Shown here in pieces: positions 1 to 12,600 of a DNA stretch of 64,000 nt. Origin of the DNA: Phoronis australis. Taxonomy: Eukaryota > Phoronida > Phoronidae. The notes beneath the pieces were generated by a model, which was not told where the DNA came from, did not search any database, and saw only the letters and a program-made list of their open reading frames with translations. Made by a program: the position numbers and the translations under genes. Every line of letters starts with the position of its first letter. Within the stretch, counting starts at the first letter, position 1. Location of the stretch: assembly GCA_002633005.1 (NCBI GenBank), contig NMRA01000014.1, positions 1,902,960-1,966,959 of the forward strand, in the 5' to 3' direction.

Positions 1-237
1 TATGCCCCACCACATTACATCAGCAAATTAGCAAGTTGATCGAAACAATGTCTTAACGAGCGTCATTGGTATTCTTGCTTAGTTATTCCAGGTTCAGCGG
101 CCGTTGCTCTGATAGTACAAGCGTTTGGAAAAGTCAGGTTTGCGCGGAGTTTTGCTGCCGACTTATCATCATGGGCAGGCTTCGGCACGCATATCATGCA
201 CACGCATGACGTGGCATCATTATTCTGACATAGACTT
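1..237. other. Flank downstream of the pseudokinase gene
   Basis: No gene or repeat is seen. This is the 3' side of the minus-strand pseudokinase gene. No clear AATAAA (TTTATT on the plus strand) lies close to the stop codon, so the poly(A) site is unknown. Confidence 0.4.
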
Positions 238-1737
238 TTAAAAGATAGAGCGGGTGAAGAACTTCTCCGCCCTTAGGATCTTGATGACGTCATCCCAAGT
301 AGCTTTAGCTGGCACCTGAGACATCAGTTCACGAGCATCGTGGAACCTCTCGTTGGAGTCTGTCTCCCAGTTTATCAGGCCCATTAGATCGCGTACCTTA
401 GCAAAGTCGCCGTAGTAGGTGGCACAGGGGTTGTGCTTCAACAACGCTGCGTCTCGAAAGTCCAAGAACTGTGCCTCGTACAAACCATTGGCCTTGATCA
501 CTACTATATTGTCCGCACTCACGGCTGTCAACATCACGCCTGCTCTATTCAGAACGTTGACCTGTTCACATATGTTAATCAGAACGTCTAGCCACTCTCG
601 GTCCGTTAGTGCAGTAAACTCAGACTTTTTCTTGTACTCGCTGAGTAGTTGGCGCAGTGTCTGTCCTTTGTGGATAGCGCTTCCAGCAAAGTCAATTAAA
701 ATTCCCCACGATATGAGAATCGAGTTTTCCTCTAACGGGAAAAACCCTCGAAATTGAGGCCTGATTCCTTTCTCATTGGCAAACTGGAAAACTTCAACTT
801 CTTTCCAGACGTCGTATAAAGATGATGACTCCTTGCGAAACACTTTGAGAGCGTAGAACACCTGGTGCTGCTCAACTAAGTATACACAGCCATAACTTCC
901 CTGGTCAATAACGACGGGTTTTCCGTCACGATAAACATAATGATAGCTCATAGGATCGGGAGCAACAGTTGCACCAAATTTCGACTCAAAGTCTGGCAGA
1001 TGGTGAAAGGGCGACGTCTTGAACGTAGGAAATGGGAAAGCTGGTTCGTGTTCAGACCAATGCCTATGGTTTTTCTTACTCTTCTTCCTCGAAAACACCG
1101 ATTTCACTTTTCGCACTGCTCTCCGGAAAAATGATAACTTTCTCTGTTCGCCGTCTTTATCTAAGCCTCCTCCGTCATCACTCGTTCCTGCTACTGGGAC
1201 GAAATCAGTTTCTGTCACTCCTTCGGGAAACACGTCCAGACAATTTTCCGGTAGCTTTATGGAGTTGATATTGCTACTGTCTTCAAATCGATCGTCATCA
1301 CTAGAGCCTCCAGGCTGTGATGCGTTGTCAGCCTTGGCATCACCTTCAGAATTGGAGCATCCCAACCCGACATCCTCGTCAGGGATGATTTCCATAGGCC
1401 TTGGTGGATCTCGACGAGTACTGGAGCAATGTACACGTTTATTACGTGTGCCTCTATACTGTATTACCCGTTTTTTGGGTTCCGTAGAATAACTAGGGCC
1501 TGGCAAGTCGTCACTCTTTACAACCTCCTCATGATCGCCGCCCCCCATGGCATCCTCATCACGAATTACTTGCCGTCTACGCGGCTTTCGACTAGTAGTA
1601 GACCAATGGGCACCATTGTTGTGCAGAGCTCGATATTCCTTTATTCGTTTTTTGGCTTTCTCTCTAGAAATATACAGTTTGAGCCTCTCGTTAGTCTTTT
1701 TCAAGATGTACTTTTTCTTCAAAGTCCTCTCATCCAT
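238..1737 (-). CDS. Single-exon pseudokinase (protein-kinase-like fold) with duplicated basic N-terminal module
   Basis: An intact 499-codon frame. Residues about 268-497 read as a protein kinase fold: a glycine-rich loop QGSYGCVY (279-286), the VAIK-type lysine in YALKVF (K298) and a helix-C glutamate candidate (E313/E315). The catalytic loop is LTAVSADN (403-410), where the HRD aspartate position is Ala405 and the following lysine position is Ser407, while Asn410 is kept. The DFG motif is DFR (426-428). It therefore looks catalytically inactive but possibly able to bind nucleotide. The N-terminal 230 residues are highly charged and probably disordered. They contain two copies of a module (29-65 and 88-126), each running KKR-hydrophobic...YR...H/C-S-T...R...DEDxG, and a basic stretch at 204-225. 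No signal peptide or membrane helix is seen. Substrate and pathway are unknown. An upstream TATA-like stretch lies near 1805-1815, and a splice acceptor just upstream of the ATG is also possible. Confidence 0.75.
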   Translation of the reverse strand: MDERTLKKKYILKKTNERLKLYISREKAKKRIKEYRALHNNGAHWSTTSRKPRRRQVIRDEDAMGGGDHEEVVKSDDLPGPSYSTEPKKRVIQYRGTRNKRVHCSSTRRDPPRPMEIIPDEDVGLGCSNSEGDAKADNASQPGGSSDDDRFEDSSNINSIKLPENCLDVFPEGVTETDFVPVAGTSDDGGGLDKDGEQRKLSFFRRAVRKVKSVFSRKKSKKNHRHWSEHEPAFPFPTFKTSPFHHLPDFESKFGATVAPDPMSYHYVYRDGKPVVIDQGSYGCVYLVEQHQVFYALKVFRKESSSLYDVWKEVEVFQFANEKGIRPQFRGFFPLEENSILISWGILIDFAGSAIHKGQTLRQLLSEYKKKSEFTALTDREWLDVLINICEQVNVLNRAGVMLTAVSADNIVVIKANGLYEAQFLDFRDAALLKHNPCATYYGDFAKVRDLMGLINWETDSNERFHDARELMSQVPAKATWDDVIKILRAEKFFTRSIF

Positions 1738-4700
1738 TTTTTCAATTATTATACCTCCACTAAGGTAAACGTCTGTCCTGTTCAGCTATGGTCAACCATG
1801 CGCATTATAAATTACGAATTAGTATTTGTTACGTCACGCTTTATTGTGTAATATAGATCGTGACGTCTTGTTATGAAATTCCATTTTAGTTAATTTTCCT
1901 CAATATATTTAAATTGAAAAACAGTCTTATGCATCGGGAAAATAAATACTAAAGTACTTAAGTCAAGTTTTAGATTACATTTTAATAATAAATCGGAATG
2001 GGGTTGAGGTTTCCGTTACCAGTTGCTTCGTCACATCGTTAAGACGTTTTTTGGAAAATAATGACCTAATTTGTGTTTAGAATAGGAAAAACATAGCAAT
2101 TTTAATGTTTTATTCTAACTAAAACAAAGACAAACGTTCAGAAATCACCAGACTTATTATTTGTTGCGACTAATGGGTGCCTTCGACAAAAATTATTGTC
2201 AATCTATACGAAATGATTACTAAAGAACGCTATTAACCAAAAACCACGTCTTACTGTAGATGTTATTTAAATTTGGATAATTGGCTGTGTATACAAAAGC
2301 ACTGGACGTGGACCATCAGACAAGTGCGGAGAACGAGACCAATATTTCGGGGGTATCTGGGCGTTTTCTCATAAATAGGGACGTGCCACCCAGAAGGGCG
2401 ACATTTCACGACTGATTCCCTTCGAACCGTTGCCTATATTCTTACATAAGTCCGTTCGAAAAGGTGCCTTTTCTGGCAAAAATACCTCAAAGCTTTCACT
2501 TTGGGATTTCGAAGCCCCACAAAAAGTTTTCTTTTCTAACTACTCAAATCCACGGAAGGTTTTTTAATATGTCAGCTAGTTTAAATTTTTTTCTGTAAAA
2601 GATGTACTCATTTTTTGACCCAATTACCTCTCTGCTGCTACCGTTTCGGGCGCAATGGATAAACATTCACCTGTCCAGTAATCGCTACCAAAATGCTCCC
2701 TTTATATAAATATTGTGTTTCTGGAACAATTCCTTCAAAATGGTGACTTTTGTCATGGATACTAGCTACAGATGGTCCAACTTTTCCTTCCCCTTTTCGA
2801 AGTGAGCGGGTATCTTAATCTTTCAGTTGCACCCCCGTCAAAAATTTAGTCGAGGACTTCCAGGGGAGATGGTGTGACGCTGCATATTCAAAAGTTGAGG
2901 AGTCTGGAACCGAGAAAATACAGGATCCACCGAGACTGAATACCCACTGCCACCCAGCTCTGGTAATGAAACCGCAATCATTTCTCCATCGCCATGGTAA
3001 ATCTAACAGCTTAAGGTATGGATCAGATGCCGAAGCCGTAAAGACCGGACAACTATACGTATGACTAGGCTGGCCCCCTCTATAGGTTAACAGGGGCCAC
3101 ACTGACGGTCAGCTAGAGTCTGACGTTCCGACACCAGGGAGGGGCACTCAGTCATGACAACTGTAGGTCGCGGGTCCGGGTAGCCCGGCGCCGGGTATTC
3201 TGGCCGACTAGTCTCCGGCATTGGGTGATCAGCAAGTTTTGCGGAACCCACGCGGCCGGGGTCCAAACAGGCCCTAAACATGATCACCATTTGACAATTT
3301 CAGAAATCCTATTGGTTTATGTTCAAATATAACTTAACGTAAAAACGCCCTCTACTAACTGAGCCTTCTCCCCCCCTGACGAGACTAGGCAGCGCTCCAA
3401 GCCGGTAATTTTTTGAGCTTCGTTAGAGAACATAAGTTTAATTTTTGGTGTTGAATTATTTGTGAAATCAATCAACAATTCATAGAAAACTATCCAGAAT
3501 TTATTCAGAATAAAATACAGTTCCCTTTTAAGTATGTATCTTTTATGATTTTTATGTTATTAGGGTTCCAAACTGACAAAATCCGAGTCATTCTTCATAT
3601 GTTAAAAATGCAACGTAAGAAATACCTACCGTGTCTGTTCACTTAAATACGGAGTATCATGGGAGTGGGAAACCAACCATGCCACGTGGTGGAAACAGTA
3701 TCAATCGAAATGAAAAAACGGGATGGAACATCGTGGTGATACTCATTGCTGAGCGAACATTCAGTTTACTATTGTCTAATTAAGAAATTCTATGTCAAAA
3801 TTCATCGGAACACCTTCAGTAGGGGGTTATTTCAAAGGAAATGAACCATTGGTTACCTAAATGCGTATTTGTGTTGCTAGAGATTTTCTCAAAGTTCAGC
3901 CTGCACGGCGGCCAACAATTTCTTACAAAGTTAGAACATAATGAGTCAAAACTTCGTCTGCTTTTTCACAACCGGCACAGTAAACCAACGGTTAAAAGTT
4001 GTGAGACTTTTTTCAAAAAAGCAATTTAGAATGGCATCCGAAGAACTACGCGTAGATGCAAATATTTCTAAGGACAGCTGGGAGAGCATGGAGTGGGAGA
4101 CGGGCCATCCCAGTACGTAGGTTTGAAGGACCGTGACCCCAGTTTCCATAATCATAGTTCGTTAACGTGAACCAGTCTAGTCATGATAACTGAAAAGTCA
4201 GTGTGACAGTCGATTCAATCCGGCATGATAATATCCTGTAACAATTCTGTCATCGGTTGTTTGATTTAACAAATCAACGAGAAGGGAGTCATTACACGTA
4301 CGTTGAGTTGACTATCATTTGAAGTCCCCTCACTACCCCGCGAAAGGAAAAACATATCAATGACAAGAAAAATACTAGGAAAGGGTAGTCAGTCAATGAG
4401 AAAGCCTCAAGCAGTCTTTTGATTTCCCTGAAAACTGTCTTCTTTTAAGTTTTGAATCTGAATCACAATTTAATTGTTCTTGAAATCTGTAAGTTGACAT
4501 TTTCGAACTATACATCGGTCTATACGTTCATGTAACATTTGACACTGCAGAAGAGACAGACTAGGAGGATACTACCACAAACACATATTTCTAAATGGGC
4601 TTCCCTAATGGCCGCTGTTGGAAATGTTGTGGGGGTAGTTTTCTCAGTGTAGGACTTGAAATGTCGACACGTTTTGCACTGACATTCATTCAGGTTTCTG

Positions 4701-4929
4701 GACTGCCCCTGTCCCTGGACCAGAGGCCAAAGGCGTGCTCGCTTCGGCTTGGCGATGACACCTGTCGACAGCTCTTTAAAATAGGTCACGAACTGGTTCC
4801 TGGATGTCAATATTCCTTAACCAGCTCTGCAATATAGGTAAACATGGCCGCTGTAAGAAGAGCGATTTTGTTTTGTCATTTTGTAATCTGTTATTCTTAC
4901 CGTGATTGTTGAGCACAGAGTTTTACAAC
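1738..4929. other. Intergenic region between the pseudokinase and FBXO9
   Basis: No coding region is supported. Most of the region is AT-rich. A GC-rich patch at about 3057-3290 contains several CCGG-type short palindromes but no frame I recognise. The right end should contain the FBXO9 promoter and 5' UTR. A small upstream ATG at about 4843 opens a short frame that closes before the proposed FBXO9 start. Confidence 0.4.
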
Positions 4930-4932
4930 ATG
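4930..4932 (+). CDS. FBXO9: Candidate FBXO9 initiator exon: ATG directly followed by a GTAAGT donor
   Basis: The first recognisable FBXO9 exon (6683) begins in phase 0 after a splice acceptor and has no ATG of its own, so a start must lie upstream. At 4930-4932 an ATG is followed at once by a consensus donor, GTAAGTT. It would supply only the initiator methionine, in the right phase, across a 1.75-kb intron. This is inferred from phase and donor quality; no transcript evidence is available. Confidence 0.4.
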
Positions 4933-5987
4933 GTAAGTTATGTTGAAAATGAACATTGACAAGTGCTTACCTACTGAGATTTTTACAAAATGGGGTTGTT
5001 AGCAGGTTACGATGGTATATCCCGGGGAAATACCTCACTACCAGGGTCTCAGATACTGAGATAGCCAGCCAGCTAGCTGTATGAAGACTGTCGTCAAAAT
5101 ACAGCTAGGTACCACTGTGTGTGTTTCTTCCGTAGACCCCGAAATTGCACGCAGCCAGGATAGTTCTGCTCGTCACCATGCTGTGAAACTTGTATCAAAA
5201 CGTAAAACTCAAAAAGACCGGATGGGGTGCACTGCAAAATGTAGGGATCAACCGATACTCGCCTTGCCCGTTACAGCCGTTTAAGTGAAAAACAATGTAA
5301 TAAACGTCATTTTCTTGCGTACTTCTCCGCCTTTTCTGACAATGAAAAGTATGTCATCGTTTCGAAAACAATACGCTCGTGTCACGCGCACGCGCCATTT
5401 CTTAAATTTTTGCGACAACTTTGGAGATGCAAAATTTGTTTGGTATCGGAATTCTAAGAAATTATAATGAAGTGAAACCAGTTCCAATAATTTGTTGTGA
5501 CGTGTACGTAAGCTCGTGAAAGAACAGCAGTTGAATGAAGAATCGGCGAAAAAAGAAACTGGCCAATACGCAATGTTTCATGACGTCGAAAGCCCTCGCT
5601 AAAGATTGGTCCACAACTTTAGCAGCAGAATAACGGTAGAACGCCATTTTTCCAACACTGTTAAATAATTTTGTTTACTCAAGGAAGACTGTGGTTTTAA
5701 TGACACTAATTTTGTGTCAGATTTTATCTTACCACTTTTTTACCCACATCGGTGCAAAGCTGTATATTTATGTACAGCTTTGTACCAAGGCTAAGTCTCA
5801 GAGTACTCAGACTACTCATTTCTTCTACTTGACAGTGACCACCGTCTCTAGCTGGCTCCGTAAAGACGGCATAGCTCCTGTAGGCGCTTCATATGCCTGA
5901 AACTCGTGCGCTTTGCTCTGTCTCGTGCTTGTTGCTGCCTAACTTGCGTAACGTCAATTGAAATACTTTGTGGTACAAGTCACACTC

Positions 5988-6297
5988 GGTGAAAAAGGTT
6001 AATGCCACATAAGGTGGAGTCAGAATTCTTTGCCAAAAGTCATCTTAATACCCTTAGACATGCTTCATCGAGGATATGTATAGAACCTGAAAAAATCAGT
6101 GAAGAAAGCAAGTGCTTTTTTAAGAGTCAAATTTATGTGTATAATATATTTTTGACAAGAGTGAAACCATTTTTTTGGTGACCATATTTCGGCTACCACC
6201 CATTTAAAATATATGGGATGAGATTAGAGTAGAAACCCATTAGTAGTGTTGTAGTCCCTGAACAGCCAGCCGAGTGGCTACATGTTGCCAAATGGTG
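5988..6297. repeat. Dispersed repeat family B, copy 1
   Basis: About 310 bp that aligns along its length with 32774-33092. Shared landmarks include GATATGTATAGAA, TGAAGAAAG-AAG, a central TTTAAAATA-AYGGGA segment, and an end reading CAGCCA-CCGAG-GGCTA followed by TGTTGCC. It lies in the first FBXO9 intron. No coding capacity is seen; probably an old non-autonomous element. Confidence 0.6.
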
Positions 6298-6682
6298 GCA
6301 CTGTTTAGTTCACTGGTTGGTTCTCAGTGTTTTTTCCAAGCATTGGAATTTACTATTATGCCCAACATTTTTGTCCAAATTAAGTGCAAATCGAAGAAAA
6401 ACTGTGTAACAAATTGTACTTGTAACCCGTCACGTCTGAGATGGGAACACCTACAATTTTCTTGTGTTTCTGTTATCTTCATTTTTGTGGGCTAAACGAA
6501 TGCCGCAACTCTGTCACAGCTTGCTAACAGATTCGAGCTTCCTCCCCTCAAAAAATATTTAGTTACCTACTGGAAATTGAGATCCAGAGCTCAATTTTCT
6601 GTTCTGGCAATGCTAACCTAATCCAGCTGCTTTAACAAGTGCTGATTATTGCATGTTTTAAACTTGACATCGTTTTTGTTAG

Positions 6683-9600
6683 AGTGGTGCTGGTGTTGAC
6701 AGCAGTGGGTGTGATGGTGAAGAGGCTGAAGAAGAGTCTTACTCCGTGGAGGACAGACTCGAGAGGTTCCGCTCTGATTGGAAGCAAGAGCTGGCAGCGA
6801 AGGAAAAAGGGGACGATGAGGAGGAGAAAGAGAAAACGGTTTTTTTTATGCTGTTAGAGATTTTAAACTCCATAAAAGAACTAAACTTCTTTTCAAAACT
6901 GGAAAAGGCACAGCACCACCTTTGGAATCAAATGAACAACTACTTGAACATGTGTCTTGTAAAACGATCATCGTTCAAATTTGATGGACTATATTCTTAA
7001 ATTTTGGCAATTAAAAAATATTAGTATTTTATCTGTTAGTTAAATATAAGAATTTTTTGGAATCCGTTATTCAATGTAAGAAGTACTATTCTATGAATTC
7101 TGGCCATTTTTTTAAATCTGCCATTCATATTGCCTTGGGAAAAGGGGGGATATCCTCCTTAACCTTCTTAATTGCAGTTGCCAAGGATTTGTGTTTAGCT
7201 GCTCCTGAAATTGATACTAGTAGGACTATGCAGCAAACAAGTAAGATCTTAACTTGTCAAATTTATCCACAGCAACAAAGATTAAGAAATTTTTTCTCTT
7301 TCTAGCATGGTTTGTACTCTTTAGTTTTCATGAAACAACATTCGCGAAAGTTCCCAGTATTTGCAGCAGCAAGTATTTGACAAGGATCTGGCATTTTTGA
7401 GCTTTGTATAGCAATTAATGACCTTAAGTCAAAGCTTGCTTTTATGCCGCTTTCGTTTTAACACTAAAGATACTGTTACAATCGAATACCTTTACTTTTG
7501 ACTACACAAGTTTGATCAGCTTGTATGGCCATAATTCATCAATCCTTCAATTGTTACTTTGGGCCAACCTGATCATTCTCACAGTCATGTAAATCTTATG
7601 CTCTTCTCACAGTAGGCCGAATCCTACCATAGCAAATAAAACCACAGTTCTGTTGTTTCAGGCCAAAGAGCTTTTCATGAAAGGTGTCGACTCTGAACAA
7701 CAGGGTAGTGTGTGTGAAGGTGTGTATGAGGATGTTTTAACCTTTTGCATCATATTTTGTGTCCGAAATGTCAAGTCACAGGTTTAAACAAGTCATGTAC
7801 CCTAGCTTAGGACTAACTTCATCGAGCTTCAATTGTTCTGGCTGGCAAGATTGAGCAAGTTAGTATCCAACCTCATTGACGCTTGGGCTATGTTATGCAA
7901 TAAGCGTGACCAATATTATTCAAGTGTTTTGGTTTACTTAATTCAAGATTCCGCACCAAGCTCCCATGATATTGCTAGCAACGTGACTATAAGCTATGTC
8001 ATGCACTATCAAGCCATGGGATGTGTTAGAAAATGAGGCCATGGGATATGTAAGAAAATGGGTTTTGCTTGGTGATTGAATTTCCCAAAGATAGGCAACT
8101 TGAATTGTGTTACTGACCATCAATCTTATGGGAGCCTGAGCAGAAATTGTTACTAGTAGCAAGAGAATTGGCGGCCCTAGCTTGGAATGTTTGAAAAATA
8201 TGACAGACCCAACATGCTTTTTCAAGGTTTTTTAGTAATTTTGATTTACCTTACTGACCATTAGTCTTTTTCAAGTTAACTAAGCAGTGGTTTTACTTAA
8301 GGAAGCAAAAGAAAAATATCACATCTACTAAAGCTTGGCCAATCAATTTAACAAAAGTAGTTATTGTTTTGCTAAGCATTGAATGTCCAAAATACCCTTT
8401 ATGATTTTCACATACTGTAAGCGGTATTCTTGTCTGAACGAGCAATAATCGTTCGTGATGGGTCAGTCCTTGAACTCTGTAACATTTGACTTCCACTCAG
8501 CCATAATAACAGGGAATCCCATCCATGCACAGTCATCAGGATGGCAATTTCAAGTCCAATTACTTTTGGTATAGGCTGTATATGACTGGATTGTAATGAG
8601 AGAATTAATTTGTAATCTTATTGAAAATAGTTACTGTCCTCTGTATTAATCATTTCTCATTTATAGTCTCTTCCAGGGGTCCCACATTTTGCAGTTTTGT
8701 CCACTGAATAATGAGCATCAAATTGGTTCTCAAAATCCAGTACCCCTGTAAATGACTACTGCCCTTTTCTCAGTCATTCACCTCAAAATCCAGTACCCCT
8801 GTAAATGACTACTTCCCTTTTCTCAGTCATTCACCTCAAAATCCAGTACCCATGTAAATGACTACTGCCCTTTTCTCAGTCATTCACCTCAAAATCCAGT
8901 ACCCCTGTAAATGACTACTGCCCTTTTCTCAGTCATTCACCTCAAAATCCAGTACCCCTGTAAATGGCTACTGCCCTTTTCTCAGTCATTCAGCTCAAAA
9001 TCCAGTATCCCTGTAAATGACCACTGCTCATTTCTTAGTCATTCACCTGCCATTCTGGAGCAAGGTTGAATATACAATATGTGTCATATCACACTCACGG
9101 CAACTGCATCACCAATGGCTTACATTGTTAAACGCGCAGCATGATCCCGACTTCATGTGTTATTTCATCTCTCTTCACAGCGGTTGCTTACTACCGCCAG
9201 GCTATACGCCTGGTGCCTGATATCGAGTTCAGAATCGAAGAGCTGCGTCACATCAATGACAGTGACCCTTGGGAGAGGAAACGGACAGAGAGTTCCTCAT
9301 CTGTGGACAGGTGAGACATATGTTATGTTACTGTCTTACCTGTTCATTGCAATAAAGAGTTTGAAGAGTCAAATTTCATGATGTAGGTTGATCTACATGC
9401 CATGTCGAACTTGAGTAAAGTAGTCAAAAGGTGCTATGTATATGCACCTTCTGTCTCAGAATTGAGGTTTTATTCACCATAATGAAACTGATCAGACATT
9501 ATTTAATATCTTGAGATCATGCTTGCCACATATACCGACTCGTTGGCCTCACCTTTAGCAATGGTGAAGCTGAAAAGTTTAAAATGATAATGCTAAGTGG

Positions 9601-12600
9601 ACTTAAGTTTATTGAAAACTTGTTTTTTATAGAAAAGGCATTTGCGTCAGTTTAAGTGGAGTGTTGATCTGTTAACTAAAGTCTCATCTACCATCAACGT
9701 TCCAGTGCTATTTTTGTCCTGTATTTCCAGCTCCTGTGCCAACGAACTGTTCGACTGTGAGGACCTTGTTGCTCATTTCTCAAAAATGAAAGTCTCTGAG
9801 AAAGCCATCTGTGAAAGAGAATCTGAGCAAAGAGTAAGAGAAAGTGGAAAAAAGAAATTTGTACTTTTGGCTCTTGTTACCTTTGGAAATAAGTTTGGTA
9901 TCATCCAGACAGGGTACAAGTCATGTATTTGTGCAATGATAATTTCTTTATGGGACTTTTGACAATTGTTACCTTAGGAAAATTGAACTAGCATTGGAAA
10001 ATTTGTGTTTTACTTAAAGCTGAATAGCTGTTTTCCTTGAAGTTTTGTTTTGTTCATTAAACTTTAACCTAGGTGCAGTTAATTTTGTGTATTGATTCTC
10101 CAGGCACTGCGTCTCAAAGGGGCATTATCGGGGAAAGTAGTCATTTTACAGAAATCAGCAGAAGTGCGAAATCAAAGCGATGAGCTCTGCAGCTGACTGC
10201 TAAGTTCATTCCTTAAGTGACAAAGTATTGTTTATTTGAATGGTAAAGACACCAGCTTTAATTTCAACAAATGACAGAGAAGAACTTGCAATTGGTTCTA
10301 AAATCACAAAAACAGCGAATTTTGTTTTTTATAGCTCTGGTCAAGGTTAATAATTTCAAGATGTCTGTTAGTGTTTCATTCAACTATGATCCAAAAATGC
10401 ATTTTTTGCTGTAGAAACAATAATATCCCTTTTATCCTGTTCGTTGTAAGACTTCACTTTTATTGTCCAGTGGTCTGTAACAGATTGTCCTTTCATTGTC
10501 TCACAGTCAATCCATATCTCTGTGTTGCCTGCTGAAGTCTTCCAGCACATTCTCAGATGGGTCGTGTCGTCCAGTCTCGATCTCAGGTCACTGGAAATGT
10601 TCTCTATGGTAAGTCACTTTTGCATTTAGTTTGCTCTCTATTGGAGGGGGGTAAGAGCCAATACATTGTAATCAACAGGGTTTCTGACAGAACGTCATTC
10701 TCAACACATTTGATATAGTAATTATATTTACCTTAATGTGTAAACCTGATCATTTCTTCCTTCTTTCCATGACCAATAAAATGTGTTTGATGTCCAGTGT
10801 CACCTCTTAGGAAATATTGATGTCTTCAGTGTGTCTTTAATGGCTTTGCCATCAGGGGTGTCACAACGTTCATATTGGTCAATCCTACAGTGGTTTGTCA
10901 ATTCATCTAGTGGATTGGTAATAGCCTAAAATTAGAACAACTCAGTGCTCATCCATTTGATGAGTGCGCTGTTATCTTCCTGTTGTTGAACACAACTGAC
11001 TAATGGTCTACTGCTCGACTCTAAGCTTTTGTTGCATATTTATGAGTGCAATCGTTTTCAGGTAATATTAATTTACATGGATTCTGGATATTTAGAATCA
11101 GTTTAATGCCAGTTACTTAATGGAAAAAACTGGTTCTCAAAATGCATTACCCGTGCAAGTAACTAATACTCTCTTTCATACACTATGGTTGGTGCTTCCT
11201 GACTACAGTGTCGTTTAAGTGACCTTAATTAAGGAAGTCATGATTAATGTCCTCCTATTCTAATGCAGGTTTGCCGAGGATTTTACCTCCTTTCCCGAGA
11301 CTTGACACTGTGGAAAATGGCGTGTGCTCAGTGAGTATATATCATTCTTTGTGGCGTGGTGGTGAAATTCCCCATTACACAACTGTAAGGTTGTGTGTGT
11401 GATTCCACATCCTGACCAGGGTTGTCTTGTTACCCTCAGTAGAGTGTTCTTTGAATAACCACAACCTCCTCATATTGGTCCCTGTCTTACTAAGGAAAAT
11501 GAAAAATTAGAGAACCATCCGGCTCTAAATTGGATGCTGGTTAGTTTACGTGAAGGTTGTTTTAAGGCAAATCGTGAAGCATTTTATTTAATGAATTAAT
11601 ATGCATTATATAAGCTGTGACTGTGATTGAGGCTAGGCATGTGCCAGCTATGATGGAATTGTGCAAGAGCTCAGATTTTAATTTCTTTTGTGATTGTTAT
11701 CTGCAATAAATAACTTTTAGCAGCAGATATTAGACTACTGTACTGTTGTTAGATTTGCTAATAGTCATTTGCAGTGGTCTTGGATTTTGAGAACCAGTTC
11801 AATGCCTGTCTTTCAGTGGAGAAAACTGGTTCTCAGCCATTCACCAGAACCCTAAGTTCTCATGTCAAGTGCAGAGATTTATTGTCAGCATTTGTTTAAG
11901 TCCTCTCTGGTCATGGTGATGTTTATTTACTTCAACCACTTGTTAGGATACTCAAGTGACTGCCATGTAATCCCCAGCATCATGACATATTTGTGAAGTT
12001 CAATGAAAGTATTTGTGTTTTGTTGCTACCAAGTTGAGCTGTCGAGTCCTAAAAGATCTGAGATTGGATCCTCCGGAAGTCATTTAATTTTTGCTTTTCC
12101 TCCACTCAAGAATTGACCTATTACAAGCTCCGCCCCCTTATGAAATGTTGACAAACAAACGGAGTTTTACCCGGCAACGTGTTGTTTGTCGGGTAGCTAA
12201 GAATGGCAGCTTGGAAACGAGGGTGTGTCAAGAGTGCTTTGTTCTGATTGATCATTTCATCCGTCACTCAAAATCTTGGCGATAGGTCAATTGTATGGTG
12301 GCTGTTTATTACTCCCTCACCTGACTCTGTCCATTTCCGTAAATGTCACATACTCATATGTTGTAGAGTATGGCGTCGGAAAGAACTGAAGCTGTCAGCT
12401 CAGTTTTCGTCATGGCGAGATATGTACTTGAATAAACAGCGACTGAACTTTGATGGCGTCTACATTAGCCGCGCCTCCTATTTCCGCACATTTGAGAATG
12501 AATATGGCTGCATCAGTCACAACTCCTGGCATTTTTTTGTGTTCTTTAGATACGCGAGATTTTTCCCCAGCGGTAAGTAATTTTGATTCTTGCACACTGT

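Noticed and set aside
1019-1492. 157-codon plus-strand frame
   Set aside because: It lies wholly opposite the pseudokinase gene, whose kinase motifs fix the true strand.
8731-9048. Regular repeat that might be taken for a CRISPR array
   Set aside because: The whole 53-bp unit repeats without unique spacers and lies in an animal intron; it is a minisatellite.
12091-12285. 64-codon Cys/Arg-rich frame upstream of the FBXO9 exon at 12367
   Set aside because: It lies inside an intron, has no splice-compatible link to the gene and no counterpart in FBXO9.
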